In this document: in pieces, positions 7,525-15,220 of the stretch | How positions within the stretch are numbered: position 1 is the stretch's first letter | How the letters are laid out: each line of letters starts with the position of its first letter | NCBI GenBank assembly: GCA_937902945.1 | Contig: CALEMD010000143.1 | Coordinates: 1 to 25,280 of the forward strand | Direction of reading: 5' to 3' | DNA: 25,280 nt | From: an uncultured Erysipelotrichaceae bacterium | GTDB lineage: Bacteria; Bacillota_I; Bacilli_A; Erysipelotrichales; Erysipelotrichaceae | Program-made: the position numbers and the translations under genes | The notes under the pieces: generated by a model | Seen by the model: only the letters and a program-made list of their open reading frames with translations | The model's database searches: none | Told to the model about the DNA's origin: nothing

Positions 7525-7917
7525 TCATCTGTAATCCTTCCGCTTTCGCTTAAACACAAAGTGATACAGGATAACTGCAATCAATGCGCAAGAATGTGCG
7601 CACAGAATAATCTTTACAATTTTCATCTGCGTTGCCGCATCTGAACCAGCCTGCATTGCATACAGCACACAGATAACCGCTGACACTCCAACTGCAATCA
7701 ATTCAACTGCTGAAACTTTCAGATCTGTTTTCCATAGAGGATTCATGCACAGCGGCAGAATGCATGATGCCGCAAGTACAATCCAGAATGAAAGATTCAG
7801 CCATGAAAAGTAAGTCTGCTGGATCATAAACAGAATGACTATAGACATAATCAGTCCGCCTGCTGCACCTGCTAAAGCGTGCATGAATATTCTTTTTGCC
7901 TTATTCTCTTCATCCAT
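7525..7917 (-). CDS. Small four-helix membrane protein of unknown function
   Basis: 130 residues with four predicted membrane segments (about 12-31, 40-58, 68-87 and 100-122), a charged N-terminus (MDEENKAKR) and a very basic end (FKRKRKDYR), consistent with cytoplasmic tails. I do not recognise a family. It is the first gene of the unit that continues with the GH2 enzyme, hslO and dusB; its TGA is one base before the glycosidase ATG. A GGGTG sequence serves as a weak ribosome site. An extended -10 promoter lies just upstream. Confidence 0.75.
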   Translation of the reverse strand: MDEENKAKRIFMHALAGAAGGLIMSIVILFMIQQTYFSWLNLSFWIVLAASCILPLCMNPLWKTDLKVSAVELIAVGVSAVICVLYAMQAGSDAATQMKIVKIILCAHSCALIAVILYHFVFKRKRKDYR

Positions 7918-7945
7918 GTCTTTTCACCCATTCCATCCCCAAAGT

Positions 7946-7954
7946 ATTATATCA
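7946..7954 (-). promoter_or_regulatory. Extended -10 promoter for the membrane protein-GH2-hslO-dusB unit
   Basis: TGATATAAT on the minus strand, with no good -35. It sits directly after the ftsH terminator and gives a start near 7939 and a leader of about 22 bases. This separates the downstream genes from the tilS-hpt-ftsH unit. Confidence 0.55.
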
Positions 7955-7960
7955 ATGTTT

Positions 7961-7989
7961 CAAAAGGAGAATGCCAACGGCATTCTCCT
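7961..7989 (-). terminator. Intrinsic terminator after ftsH
   Basis: AGGAGAATGCC (7965-7975) and GGCATTCTCCT (7979-7989) form a perfect 11-bp stem with a 3-base loop. On the minus strand it is followed by TTTTG. It starts seven bases after the ftsH stop. Confidence 0.8.
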
Positions 7990-7996
7990 GTTTTAA

Positions 7997-10003
7997 TCAG
8001 TGCGCCGTATTCTGATGATCGACGTCTTCCGGTTTCTTCTCTTCCGTTTTCTGCGGTTCGTCTACCGGTTCAGTACTATCTGTATCCTGCGGTTTATCTT
8101 CTTTCAGATTCTCCGGTTTATCCTTAATCTCTTCATTTGGTTTATCAGCCGGTTTGTTTATTGCCACTTCAAAGTCCTTGGCAATGGATTCACCTTTAAT
8201 AACCTTATCAATCTGCTCAGCAGTCAATGTCTCATACTCCATCAATGCTGCAGCAATTTTTATCAATTCATCACGATGCTTTTCAAGTATTTCACGTGCA
8301 TGCTTATGCGCTTCATCGATGATCTTTCTAACTTCCTGGTCAATCTCAAATGCGACCTGTCCGGAAACGTTTGTCGGCGAGTTGTAATCTCTGCCTAAGA
8401 ATACGTTCTCAGATCCGCTGTCGTACTTCACCGGACCTAGATCACTCATGCCATACAGAGTAACCATGTCTCTAGCAATATTGGTTGCATTCTGTATATC
8501 ATTTGCGGCACCGGTAGTAATATCGTCAAAGAACATTTCCTCAGAAGCACGTCCGCCCATATACGATGTGATCGTCGCAATCAGATCACTCTTGGTGTTC
8601 ATCATCTTCTCATCCTTCGGAGTCATCAGGTTATAGCCGCCTGCCTGACCTCGCGGAATAATGGTGACTTTCTGCACTATGGATGCATCATTCAGATACA
8701 GACCGATAATCGCATGTCCAGATTCATGATATGCGACAAGTTTCTTTGTCTTGTCATCATACGTGCGGCTCTTCTTTGCCGGGCCCATCATGACACGGTC
8801 AATTGCCTCATCAACCTGCGGCATATGTATTTCATTCAGATTTTCACGCACTGCCAGTATTGCGGCTTCATTGAGAACGTTCTCAAGATCGGCACCGCTG
8901 AATCCAGGTGTACGCTTAGCAAGTGCTTCCAGATTGACATCTGAAGCGATGTGCTTGTTTCTAGCATGTACTTCCAGTATTGCTTTTCTGCCCTTGCGAT
9001 CCGGCAGAGATACGGTAATCTGTCTGTCAAAGCGTCCAGCTCTCAGCAATGCTGGGTCAAGTACGTCAGGTCGGTTGGTTGCGGCAATTACAACAACACC
9101 GGTATTGTCTTCCATACCATCCATCTCAACAAGCAGCTGATTCAGTGTCTGTTCACGTTCATCATGACCGCCGCCGAAGCCTGCGCCTCTTTGACGTCCT
9201 ACTGCATCGATTTCATCGATGAATATAATGCATGGTGCGGTCTGCTGTGCCTTCTTGAACATATCACGGACACGGCTTGCGCCTACACCGACAAACATTT
9301 CAACAAAGTCGGAACCGGAGATGCTGTAGAACGGAACATTGGCCTCGCCTGCCACTGCCTTTGCAAGCAGTGTTTTACCAGTGCCTGGATGTCCTACCAG
9401 CAGGATGCCCTTTGGAATTCTTGCGCCCATTCTGGCAAACTTCTTCGGATACTTCAGATATTCGATGATTTCAGCCATTTCCTGTTTTTCTTCATCACAG
9501 CCGGCTACATCACTGAAGCGGACTTTTCCATTCTGTTCAAGTTTTGCTCTGGACTTGGAAAATTCAAACGCCTTGGCATTTGCACCTCCGGCACCATTCA
9601 TTCGATTCATCATCCATACTGCCATGATTCCAATCAGAATGAACGGAACCAATGAATACAGCATATTCATGAATCCGCTGGATGCATCTGCATCTACAAC
9701 GTTGATATCTGATTCACTCAGATCTTTCAGCAGGGTATCTACCTCACTGCTTGTGGCTGGTACAGTTGCAGAGAACGTAACTGTACGCTCATCCCCATCA
9801 ATGTAGGAACCCTTGACAGTGATAATGTTGCTGCTGATGGAAATAACTGATTCCTTGATGTCTTCCTTTTCAATGACATCCTGCATCTCGCTGTAGCTCA
9901 ATGTCTTTGTACCGGATCCACCGTTCAAAGAGAACAAGCTCATAATCGCGATTAAGACGATCAGATAAGGAAGAAAATTCAAATACTTATTCTTCTGCTG
10001 CAT
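7997..10003 (-). CDS. ftsH: ATP-dependent zinc metalloprotease FtsH
   Basis: Membrane-anchored AAA+ protease that degrades misfolded membrane proteins and some regulators. 668 residues. Two membrane segments (about 10-27 and 115-132) flank an extracytoplasmic region. The AAA module has Walker A GHPGTGKT (204-211), where most FtsH have GPPGTGKT, Walker B FIDEID (D263, E264), and the second region of homology with ATNRPDVLDPALLRAGRFD. The protease has HESGH (426-430) and a distal aspartate in GAANDIQ. The last 60 or so residues are a Lys/Glu/Asp/Pro-rich tail with repeated DKP, likely disordered. The ATG at 10003 has AAAGGAG upstream, 15 bases after hpt. The hpt-ftsH order is conserved across Bacillota. 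Confidence 0.97.
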   Translation of the reverse strand: MQQKNKYLNFLPYLIVLIAIMSLFSLNGGSGTKTLSYSEMQDVIEKEDIKESVISISSNIITVKGSYIDGDERTVTFSATVPATSSEVDTLLKDLSESDINVVDADASSGFMNMLYSLVPFILIGIMAVWMMNRMNGAGGANAKAFEFSKSRAKLEQNGKVRFSDVAGCDEEKQEMAEIIEYLKYPKKFARMGARIPKGILLVGHPGTGKTLLAKAVAGEANVPFYSISGSDFVEMFVGVGASRVRDMFKKAQQTAPCIIFIDEIDAVGRQRGAGFGGGHDEREQTLNQLLVEMDGMEDNTGVVVIAATNRPDVLDPALLRAGRFDRQITVSLPDRKGRKAILEVHARNKHIASDVNLEALAKRTPGFSGADLENVLNEAAILAVRENLNEIHMPQVDEAIDRVMMGPAKKSRTYDDKTKKLVAYHESGHAIIGLYLNDASIVQKVTIIPRGQAGGYNLMTPKDEKMMNTKSDLIATITSYMGGRASEEMFFDDITTGAANDIQNATNIARDMVTLYGMSDLGPVKYDSGSENVFLGRDYNSPTNVSGQVAFEIDQEVRKIIDEAHKHAREILEKHRDELIKIAAALMEYETLTAEQIDKVIKGESIAKDFEVAINKPADKPNEEIKDKPENLKEDKPQDTDSTEPVDEPQKTEEKKPEDVDHQNTAH

Positions 10004-10018
10004 TGCTATGCTCCTTTA

Positions 10019-10558
10019 CTATTGATAACATTCATCTTTTAACACGCCGACATACGGAAGACAGCGGTACTTCTGATTGAAGTCCATTCCAAAGCCGACG
10101 ACGAATTCATTTTCAACCTGAAAGCCAATATAATCAGGAACAACTTCTACTTCACGGCGGGATGGCTTATCCAGCAGCGTGACGATTTTAACTGAGTTTG
10201 CTCCTTTGTGCATCAAAGTTCTGCCAACAGTCTGTATGGTTCTGCCTGTATCTACAATATCTTCTACAAGAAGAATGTCGACACCTTTAATAGATGTATC
10301 AAGATCCTTGATAATGCGGATATCACCAATGGATTCAGTTCCTTCATAACTGGAAACATCCATGAAATCATATTCAATATCCAAATCGACATACTTAATC
10401 AATTCTGCAAGAAACGGTACTGATCCTCTCAAGAGAGCAACCACAAGAGGTATTCTACCCTCTTTTTTATAATCTTCAGTAATCTGTGCTCCCAACTGCT
10501 TGCTGCGTTCAATGATTTCTTCTTCTGAAAACAGAATCTTTTTTATATCTGAATGCAC
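10019..10558 (-). CDS. hpt: Hypoxanthine phosphoribosyltransferase
   Basis: Purine salvage: converts hypoxanthine (and usually guanine) plus PRPP to the nucleotide. The PRPP-binding loop VEDIVDTGRTI and the FMDVSSYEG and KIVTLLDKPSRR segments are clear. I prefer the GTG start at 10558. It has GGAGG at 10567-10571 with eight bases of spacing, and the resulting N-terminus (HSDIKKILFSEEEI after the initiator) lines up with known HPRTs. The ATG at 10573 has no ribosome site, and the GGAGG lies just inside its frame. This gives 179 residues, the usual length. It lies between tilS and ftsH, a conserved arrangement. Confidence 0.93.
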   Translation of the reverse strand: MHSDIKKILFSEEEIIERSKQLGAQITEDYKKEGRIPLVVALLRGSVPFLAELIKYVDLDIEYDFMDVSSYEGTESIGDIRIIKDLDTSIKGVDILLVEDIVDTGRTIQTVGRTLMHKGANSVKIVTLLDKPSRREVEVVPDYIGFQVENEFVVGFGMDFNQKYRCLPYVGVLKDECYQ

Positions 10559-10581
10559 AGGCGCTTCCTCCATGTTTGTTT

Positions 10582-10590
10582 ATTATAGCA
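10582..10590 (-). promoter_or_regulatory. Internal extended -10 promoter for hpt-ftsH
   Basis: TGCTATAAT on the minus strand overlaps the last codons of tilS. A start near 10575 would place the GGAGG of hpt only a few bases from the 5' end. No convincing -35 is present. Confidence 0.45.
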
Positions 10591-11800
10591 CAACTAAATT
10601 GGGCTTTATAGAGTAATGATCCCTGCTGCAGCCCAGTCCTGGAACGAGAATTATTTCGCTGTTTTGGTTCACTACAACCGGCCAATACCGTCTTTGGTAG
10701 AGAGGAATATGCCGATCTATAAAGAATCTGTGCAGACTCTTTGTTCCGTATCGCATCTTAATGCTGTCAGAAGGCCGAAAACAGCGATACGTAAGCGGAA
10801 AATCACTCTCCTGTACAGACGCCGCAAAGAGCGAAGACTGTTCTTTATCAGCTGGTATAAAGGAAGGAAATGGAATTTCAAGTCTTTCTGCATACATATA
10901 TGTCTTTTCATACAGCGGCTGTTCACAGAAAATCTGCATCACGCCTTTATTCTGTACCAATTCATATCCAGCTTTGATCTGCTGATCAAAATCATTGTGT
11001 CTTACGCATATTGAATCCAGCTGCTCCATAAAGGCACGCGACTGATCTGCTTTTATGCCTGAACTGCCAATCAGCATGCGAAGTGCTGCCAGCCGCACTT
11101 CCAGCAATGATTTTCTATAATCAGCCAAGACTATACCGTTCTTTCCAACAATCTTTTGGGCCTGTGCCCGAAGATCTTTCAATTCTGCATTAGCCTGCTG
11201 TATATCTTTCAGCATCTGTATCTGTTCCTGCTCGCTCATATCCGCAACCACTGTATGTCTGATCCGGTTGCGGGCATAGGAAAGATCATTGTTGCTCTCA
11301 TCTATCCAATACTTGATTCCATTTCTATCACAGTATTGCTGCAAATCAGCTTTTGTCCTATCCAGAAGAGGGCGTACCACTCGAACACCTTCATATTCCA
11401 TCTCTTCTGCCAAACCGAAGCATTGCACCATCAGATGCCTTTCCTGCTGCATCAGCCATGTTTCAAGGACATCATCTCTCTGGTGTGCAATCAGAACTCC
11501 GGCATATCCATTTTCTTTTACCGTCTTTACAAAAAAATCATATCTTCTATTCCTTGCCTCTGCTTCAAAATTTCCAGAGCATTCAAAAGGAGTATTCAGC
11601 ACAAAACACTGAATGCCTTGATCTTTGCAGTACTGACGAACATACATCTCTTCTGCATCAGCAGAAGGACGATGATGATAGTTGACATGGGCAGCGGCAG
11701 CCTGTATTCCTTCTTCCATGCACATATGAAGCAGAGCCATGGAATCAGGACCTCCAGAAACGCCTATCAGCCAAGTACCTTTTTTCAGAATTGGATCCAT
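10583..11800 (-). CDS. tilS: tRNA(Ile)-lysidine synthase
   Basis: Adds lysine to C34 of the CAU-anticodon tRNA-Ile so that it reads AUA. 405 residues. The ATP-pyrophosphatase P-loop SGGPDS is at 15-20, followed by AHVNYHHR and HQRDDVLETWLMQ, and RPLLDRTKADL in the core domain; the C-terminal part resembles the TilS substrate-binding domain. The ATG has no ribosome site. The upstream MazF-like gene ends in TGA in the same frame, 12 bases before this ATG. A -10-like TGATACAAT (11807-11815) ends six bases before the ATG, so a leaderless transcript is possible in addition to coupled translation. Confidence 0.93.
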   Translation of the reverse strand: MDPILKKGTWLIGVSGGPDSMALLHMCMEEGIQAAAAHVNYHHRPSADAEEMYVRQYCKDQGIQCFVLNTPFECSGNFEAEARNRRYDFFVKTVKENGYAGVLIAHQRDDVLETWLMQQERHLMVQCFGLAEEMEYEGVRVVRPLLDRTKADLQQYCDRNGIKYWIDESNNDLSYARNRIRHTVVADMSEQEQIQMLKDIQQANAELKDLRAQAQKIVGKNGIVLADYRKSLLEVRLAALRMLIGSSGIKADQSRAFMEQLDSICVRHNDFDQQIKAGYELVQNKGVMQIFCEQPLYEKTYMYAERLEIPFPSFIPADKEQSSLFAASVQESDFPLTYRCFRPSDSIKMRYGTKSLHRFFIDRHIPLYQRRYWPVVVNQNSEIILVPGLGCSRDHYSIKPNLVVL

Positions 11801-11812
11801 GCAGAAATTGTA

Positions 11813-12391
11813 TCATGACTTTTCAGGAGCGAACATAATCTGAAGCATCCTCTGCTGGATTTTTCTGAATAAAGCATCATCGGAAGGAATAGAAGCCTTT
11901 ACTCCGATTACCCTTGCAGTATTGACAAATTTCATATCATTCAGAAACAGCACCGACGGCTTATTCAATCCTTCTATCTGTCCAATACGCATCAAATGCA
12001 TCTTTCCGTTTGGATTCTGCAATGGATCATATGCGCTGTCATACTGCACGGTATTGGATGTCATCGGTATGACAAGTGCCTTCTTCTGACACAGAGCCAT
12101 TACCAGACCGAAATGCTGGTAACCCATTTCATTCAAATACGCCTGGCCAAAATCCATAAAGCATATATCTCCCTGATGAATTTCCAATCCCAGCGGCTCA
12201 CAGGAAGCATACTGTGAACGAAGAACCCAGTTGGCTTCCGATATCATACTGTGCTGTACATGCTGCGGCGTCAGCCGGTCATATACATCTTTTCTATTTC
12301 TAACATACTCCTCCCACTTCTCCTTTTCTGTTCCCATCTGTTCTTCACACGGGCCATACAGCAATAAATCTTCCACGTTTGCATAACTCAT
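11813..12391 (-). CDS. MazF/PemK-like protein without antitoxin
   Basis: 192 residues. The last 120 or so resemble the MazF fold: GDICFMDFGQAY opening strand, FGLVMA, VIPMTSN, and SVLFLNDMKF followed by a C-terminal helix like that of Bacillus MazF. The first 75 residues are an extra, charged region. MazF toxins cut mRNA using an arginine before the LVI strand and a threonine; the threonine seems present (PMTSN) but the arginine position reads His-Phe (YQHFGLVM). Activity is therefore doubtful. No antitoxin gene adjoins. It leads the tilS-hpt-ftsH unit and starts at ATG 12391 after AGAGGGA. Family placement is from motif reading only. The 131-base divergent gap to the plus-strand gene shows no promoter I trust. 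Confidence 0.65.
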   Translation of the reverse strand: MSYANVEDLLLYGPCEEQMGTEKEKWEEYVRNRKDVYDRLTPQHVQHSMISEANWVLRSQYASCEPLGLEIHQGDICFMDFGQAYLNEMGYQHFGLVMALCQKKALVIPMTSNTVQYDSAYDPLQNPNGKMHLMRIGQIEGLNKPSVLFLNDMKFVNTARVIGVKASIPSDDALFRKIQQRMLQIMFAPEKS

Positions 12392-12522
12392 ATTCTGTCC
12401 CTCTGCCTATTATTTATGCAGAATACAGATGTTTCCCTATTTGCATTATCTGCATATGCATAGTAAAAGTATTTCGTTTCCCTTAGAATAAAGGTATACA
12501 ACACTGTAAAGGAGAAACCGCT

Positions 12523-12951
12523 ATGAGCAATGCTGTTATGTGGATTGTCATTGCCGCCGCAATGATGATCATCGAACTCGTTACCGTACAGGCCTTATGC
12601 AGTATATGGTTCTGCTTCAGTGCAGTTCTTGCTGCAATTACTGCTGTCTTCTTCCCGGATTTTATGCTTCTGCAGATCAGCGTGTTTATTGTATTCGGTC
12701 TGCTGTTCTTTCTTGGCATCCGCAAGTATGCTATCAAAGCGCATCGATGGTATGAAGTTCCTCTGAATACAGATCGGATTATCGGCAAAAAAGTAAAACT
12801 TCTGACAGACTTTGATTCCGATGGACTTTCCGCCTTCAAAAGTGATGGCGTTATATGGACAGCAGAGAAACAGAATGAAACCGTACAGGCAAAAGCCGGC
12901 GATACTGTTGAAATCGTTTCTCTTCATGGAAATAAATACTTTGTAAAGTAA
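12523..12951 (+). CDS. NfeD-like membrane protein
   Basis: 142 residues: two or three hydrophobic helices (about 5-22, 28-45, 50-67) and a C-terminal OB-fold domain (about 82-142) with IGKKVKLLTDFDSDG and AGDTVEIVSLHGNKYFV, the NfeD C-terminal pattern. NfeD proteins are paired with SPFH/band 7 proteins in membrane microdomains, and the SPFH gene follows here after 13 bases. It is the short form, lacking the ClpP-like protease domain of long NfeD. AAAGGAG lies ahead of the ATG. Confidence 0.85.
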   Translation: MSNAVMWIVIAAAMMIIELVTVQALCSIWFCFSAVLAAITAVFFPDFMLLQISVFIVFGLLFFLGIRKYAIKAHRWYEVPLNTDRIIGKKVKLLTDFDSDGLSAFKSDGVIWTAEKQNETVQAKAGDTVEIVSLHGNKYFVK

Positions 12952-12964
12952 AAGGAGACCTACT

Positions 12965-13855
12965 ATGAATGTATTATTCGCAATCGTTATTATTCTTCTC
13001 GCCTTTGTTCTTGTCGCATATCACGTGAAAATCGTTTCTCAAAGTGACGCCTATGTTGTGGAAAGACTTGGCACATACAAAGCAACATGGAAAGCAGGGC
13101 TTCACATTCTTGCTCCATTCATTGACAGTGTCAAAGAAAAAGTCACACTGAAAGAACAGGTATCTGATTTTGAACCTCAGCCGGTCATCACAAAAGACAA
13201 CGTTACAATGATGATTGATACTGTTGTCTACTTTGTCATTACCGATCCAAAACTATACACGTATGGCATTGACTATCCAATTGATGCGATTGAGAATCTG
13301 ACTGCAACCACTCTCAGAAACATTATCGGCAATCTGGAGCTGGATGAAACTCTGACATCACGCGAAACCATCAACACGCAGATGAGAGAAGTATTAGACG
13401 ATGCAACAGATCCATGGGGAATCAAGATCACTCGTGTTGAGCTGAAAAACATCATGCCGCCTAAAGACATACAGAATGCCATGGAACAGCAGATGAGAGC
13501 AGAACGTGAAAAGCGTGCAAAGATTCTGACTGCCGAAGGTGAAAAGCAAAGCGCCATTCTATTGGCTGAAGGCGATAAAGAGTCAACCGTTATCCGTGCC
13601 CAGGCTGAGAAAGAAGCTACCATAAACAAAGCTGAAGGTCAGGCACAGGCAATGGAGCGTCTCTATGAAGCCAAGGCAAAAGGCATTGAAATGATTAAAG
13701 ATGCCAATCCAACAAAAGAATATCTGACTCTGCAGGGATTCGAAGCATTGCAGAAAGTAGCGGATGGTCAGGCTACTAAGCTGATTATTCCTTCAGACCT
13801 GCAGAACATTGCAGGAACACTTGCTGCTCTGTCAGAAACCGTAAAAAAGGATTGA
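12965..13855 (+). CDS. SPFH/band 7 (stomatin-like) protein
   Basis: 296 residues, QmcA/stomatin type. One N-terminal membrane anchor (about 2-19), then the SPFH domain with VVERLGTYKATWKAGLH, DNVTMMIDTVVYFVI and TLRNIIGNLELDETLTSRE. A coiled coil of AEGEK/AEGDK/AEKEA/AEGQA repeats spans about 180-245, which drives oligomerisation. Such proteins form ring or cage assemblies that organise membrane regions or proteases such as FtsH. Good ribosome site AAAAGGAG. Partner NfeD is immediately upstream and a small membrane protein follows after six bases. Confidence 0.92.
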   Translation: MNVLFAIVIILLAFVLVAYHVKIVSQSDAYVVERLGTYKATWKAGLHILAPFIDSVKEKVTLKEQVSDFEPQPVITKDNVTMMIDTVVYFVITDPKLYTYGIDYPIDAIENLTATTLRNIIGNLELDETLTSRETINTQMREVLDDATDPWGIKITRVELKNIMPPKDIQNAMEQQMRAEREKRAKILTAEGEKQSAILLAEGDKESTVIRAQAEKEATINKAEGQAQAMERLYEAKAKGIEMIKDANPTKEYLTLQGFEALQKVADGQATKLIIPSDLQNIAGTLAALSETVKKD

Positions 13856-13861
13856 TGATTC

Positions 13862-14107
13862 ATGAGACCCATTCATGCAGATTTATCCATTTTTGACAGT
13901 ATTCTAAATGAGATTAACGCATATCCATTGCAGACCATTCTGACCATCATCGGCATCATTCTTATTATCATGATTGTAAGCAAAGGAACGCCGTCATACT
14001 CCTCTGGCACAAAGAATCCCAAACATGTGCATCTGACAAGAACTCAGCTCGCTAAGAAGAAAGACAATTCGTTAATCGAGCTTCTGAAACAGCAATATAA
14101 ACAGTAA
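13862..14107 (+). CDS. Small membrane protein, third gene of the NfeD-SPFH unit
   Basis: 81 residues with one strongly hydrophobic helix (about 23-40: LQTILTIIGIILIIMIVS) and a basic, soluble C-terminal half rich in Lys and Gln. No family recognised. It begins six bases after the SPFH stop with AAGGA upstream and ends at the terminator, so it belongs to the same message. A role with the NfeD-SPFH complex is inferred from position only. Confidence 0.7.
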   Translation: MRPIHADLSIFDSILNEINAYPLQTILTIIGIILIIMIVSKGTPSYSSGTKNPKHVHLTRTQLAKKKDNSLIELLKQQYKQ

Positions 14108-14136
14108 GCAGGAGATCAATCTCTCCTGCTTTTTTC
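14107..14136 (+). terminator. Intrinsic terminator after the NfeD-SPFH unit
   Basis: AGCAGGAGA (14107-14115) pairs with TCTCCTGCT (14122-14130), 9 bp, then a T6 run. The first base overlaps the last gene's stop codon. On the minus strand the T-run is missing, so it chiefly serves the plus-strand genes. Confidence 0.88.
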
Positions 14137-14137
14137 T

Positions 14138-14635
14138 TTATATATTCATTTCACACTGTACTGCATCTGTTCCGGTAAATAGATATGCACTGATTCTTGC
14201 TTTGTAATAGCAGACTGTCAGCTCACTGTCACTTGAGTAATTCACGCCTTCTGGAACCACTGCATATTCAGCACCATAAATTGCCGCATCTGTCATACGG
14301 CTTTCAATATCTGTGCAGCCGCTCATATCAACGATTACCTGTCCCTGATTCTCTTCTGCAATCAGCAAGACATCCATCAATGTTCTGTCACTGCTGAAAC
14401 CCATGCAGCTGACCAGATCTGCTCCAGCATCATATGCCAGTTTTGCATTGAGTATATCTTCGCCTGCAATCTTCAGATCCAAGAGGATCAAAGCATTCGG
14501 ATATGTTCTCTTGAATTGCAGTACTTCAAGCACGTTTCTCTGCATAAGATCAGACATGCTTGCATTGATAATGCAAGGAGCATCTGTCGGATGCTCTTTA
14601 AAGCACTGGTAGTCAAACATCTGTATTGTTTTCAT
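14138..14635 (-). CDS. Truncated, degenerate hexulose-6-phosphate synthase paralogue
   Basis: 165 residues, against 208 for the complete HPS two genes upstream. LLDLKIAGED (52-60) aligns without gaps to LADVKIMD of the intact enzyme, and YDAGADL to FEAGADI. The catalytic D-x-K-x-x-D motif has lost its last Asp: D53 and K55 remain but position 58 is Gly. The later VHTA histidine is replaced (VVPEG) and the C-terminal phosphate-binding glycine motifs are absent. The frame is nonetheless open, with GGAGGG before the ATG, 15 bases after hxlB. It may be a pseudoenzyme, a regulatory subunit of HxlA, or a decaying duplicate. OMPDC-superfamily membership is fairly sure; function unknown. Confidence 0.7.
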   Translation of the reverse strand: MKTIQMFDYQCFKEHPTDAPCIINASMSDLMQRNVLEVLQFKRTYPNALILLDLKIAGEDILNAKLAYDAGADLVSCMGFSSDRTLMDVLLIAEENQGQVIVDMSGCTDIESRMTDAAIYGAEYAVVPEGVNYSSDSELTVCYYKARISAYLFTGTDAVQCEMNI

Positions 14636-14650
14636 TTTCTCGCCCTCCGC

Positions 14651-15211
14651 CTATTCCATATTGGCATGTCTACCGAACATCGTATCGCTGTCTAGATGCA
14701 GTGCATCCATCATCATCAATATGACTATATCCATATAGATGCCTTCTGATTGTTCAAACAAGGAGCCCATCGGCTGTATTGATTTCACATCACCTTGTTT
14801 CGCACTCTTTGGAGATGGTGCACTTATAACAATCACATCATCCGCAATTGAAGCAATCGGAGATTCTGGATTGATCGTAATCAGCACCACTTTTGCGCCT
14901 ACCTCTTTTGCCTTTTGGGCATGATTCAGTATGGATTTCGTAGAACCGCTGCCGCTGCATACTACCAGCAATCCATCCTTCGTAATATTCGGTGTGCATG
15001 TCTCGCCAACCACATAGCTCTTCTTGCCCATGTGCATCAGCCGCATTGCAAATCCCTTTACCTCAAATCCGCTTCGGCCAGCCCCGGCGCAGAATACTTC
15101 ATCAGCCTGTATCAGCATCTGAACAAACTGCTCAGTAGCTTCTGCATCAATACCTGTCAGTGTCTGTTTCAATTCATCTAATACGATACCTGCATATTCT
15201 TTATTATTCAT
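14651..15211 (-). CDS. hxlB: 6-phospho-3-hexuloisomerase
   Basis: SIS-domain isomerase that interconverts D-arabino-3-hexulose 6-phosphate and fructose 6-phosphate, the second step of the ribulose monophosphate route. 186 residues, standard size. SIS features are FCAGAGRSGFEVKGFAMRL (about 40-58), VVGETCTP, VVCSGSGSTKS for phosphate binding, and the closing SLFEQSEGIYMDIVILMM. Follows hxlA after nine bases with AGGAG. In organisms that do not grow on one-carbon compounds the pair either makes ribulose-5-P from fructose-6-P or removes formaldehyde. Confidence 0.93.
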   Translation of the reverse strand: MNNKEYAGIVLDELKQTLTGIDAEATEQFVQMLIQADEVFCAGAGRSGFEVKGFAMRLMHMGKKSYVVGETCTPNITKDGLLVVCSGSGSTKSILNHAQKAKEVGAKVVLITINPESPIASIADDVIVISAPSPKSAKQGDVKSIQPMGSLFEQSEGIYMDIVILMMMDALHLDSDTMFGRHANME

Positions 15212-15220
15212 CAGGTTCTC

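Noticed and set aside
7524..7580. N-terminal extension of the GH2 enzyme to 7580
   Set aside because: It would overlap the upstream gene and adds residues unlike GH2 N-termini; ATG 7523 directly after the upstream TGA fits better.
8951..9655. Plus-strand open frame of 234 codons opposite ftsH
   Set aside because: Antisense to the conserved AAA module of ftsH; cysteine-rich nonsense composition typical of a shadow frame.
11156..11818. Long plus-strand open frame (220 codons) opposite tilS
   Set aside because: It is antisense to a well-supported tilS, has no ribosome site and resembles no family.
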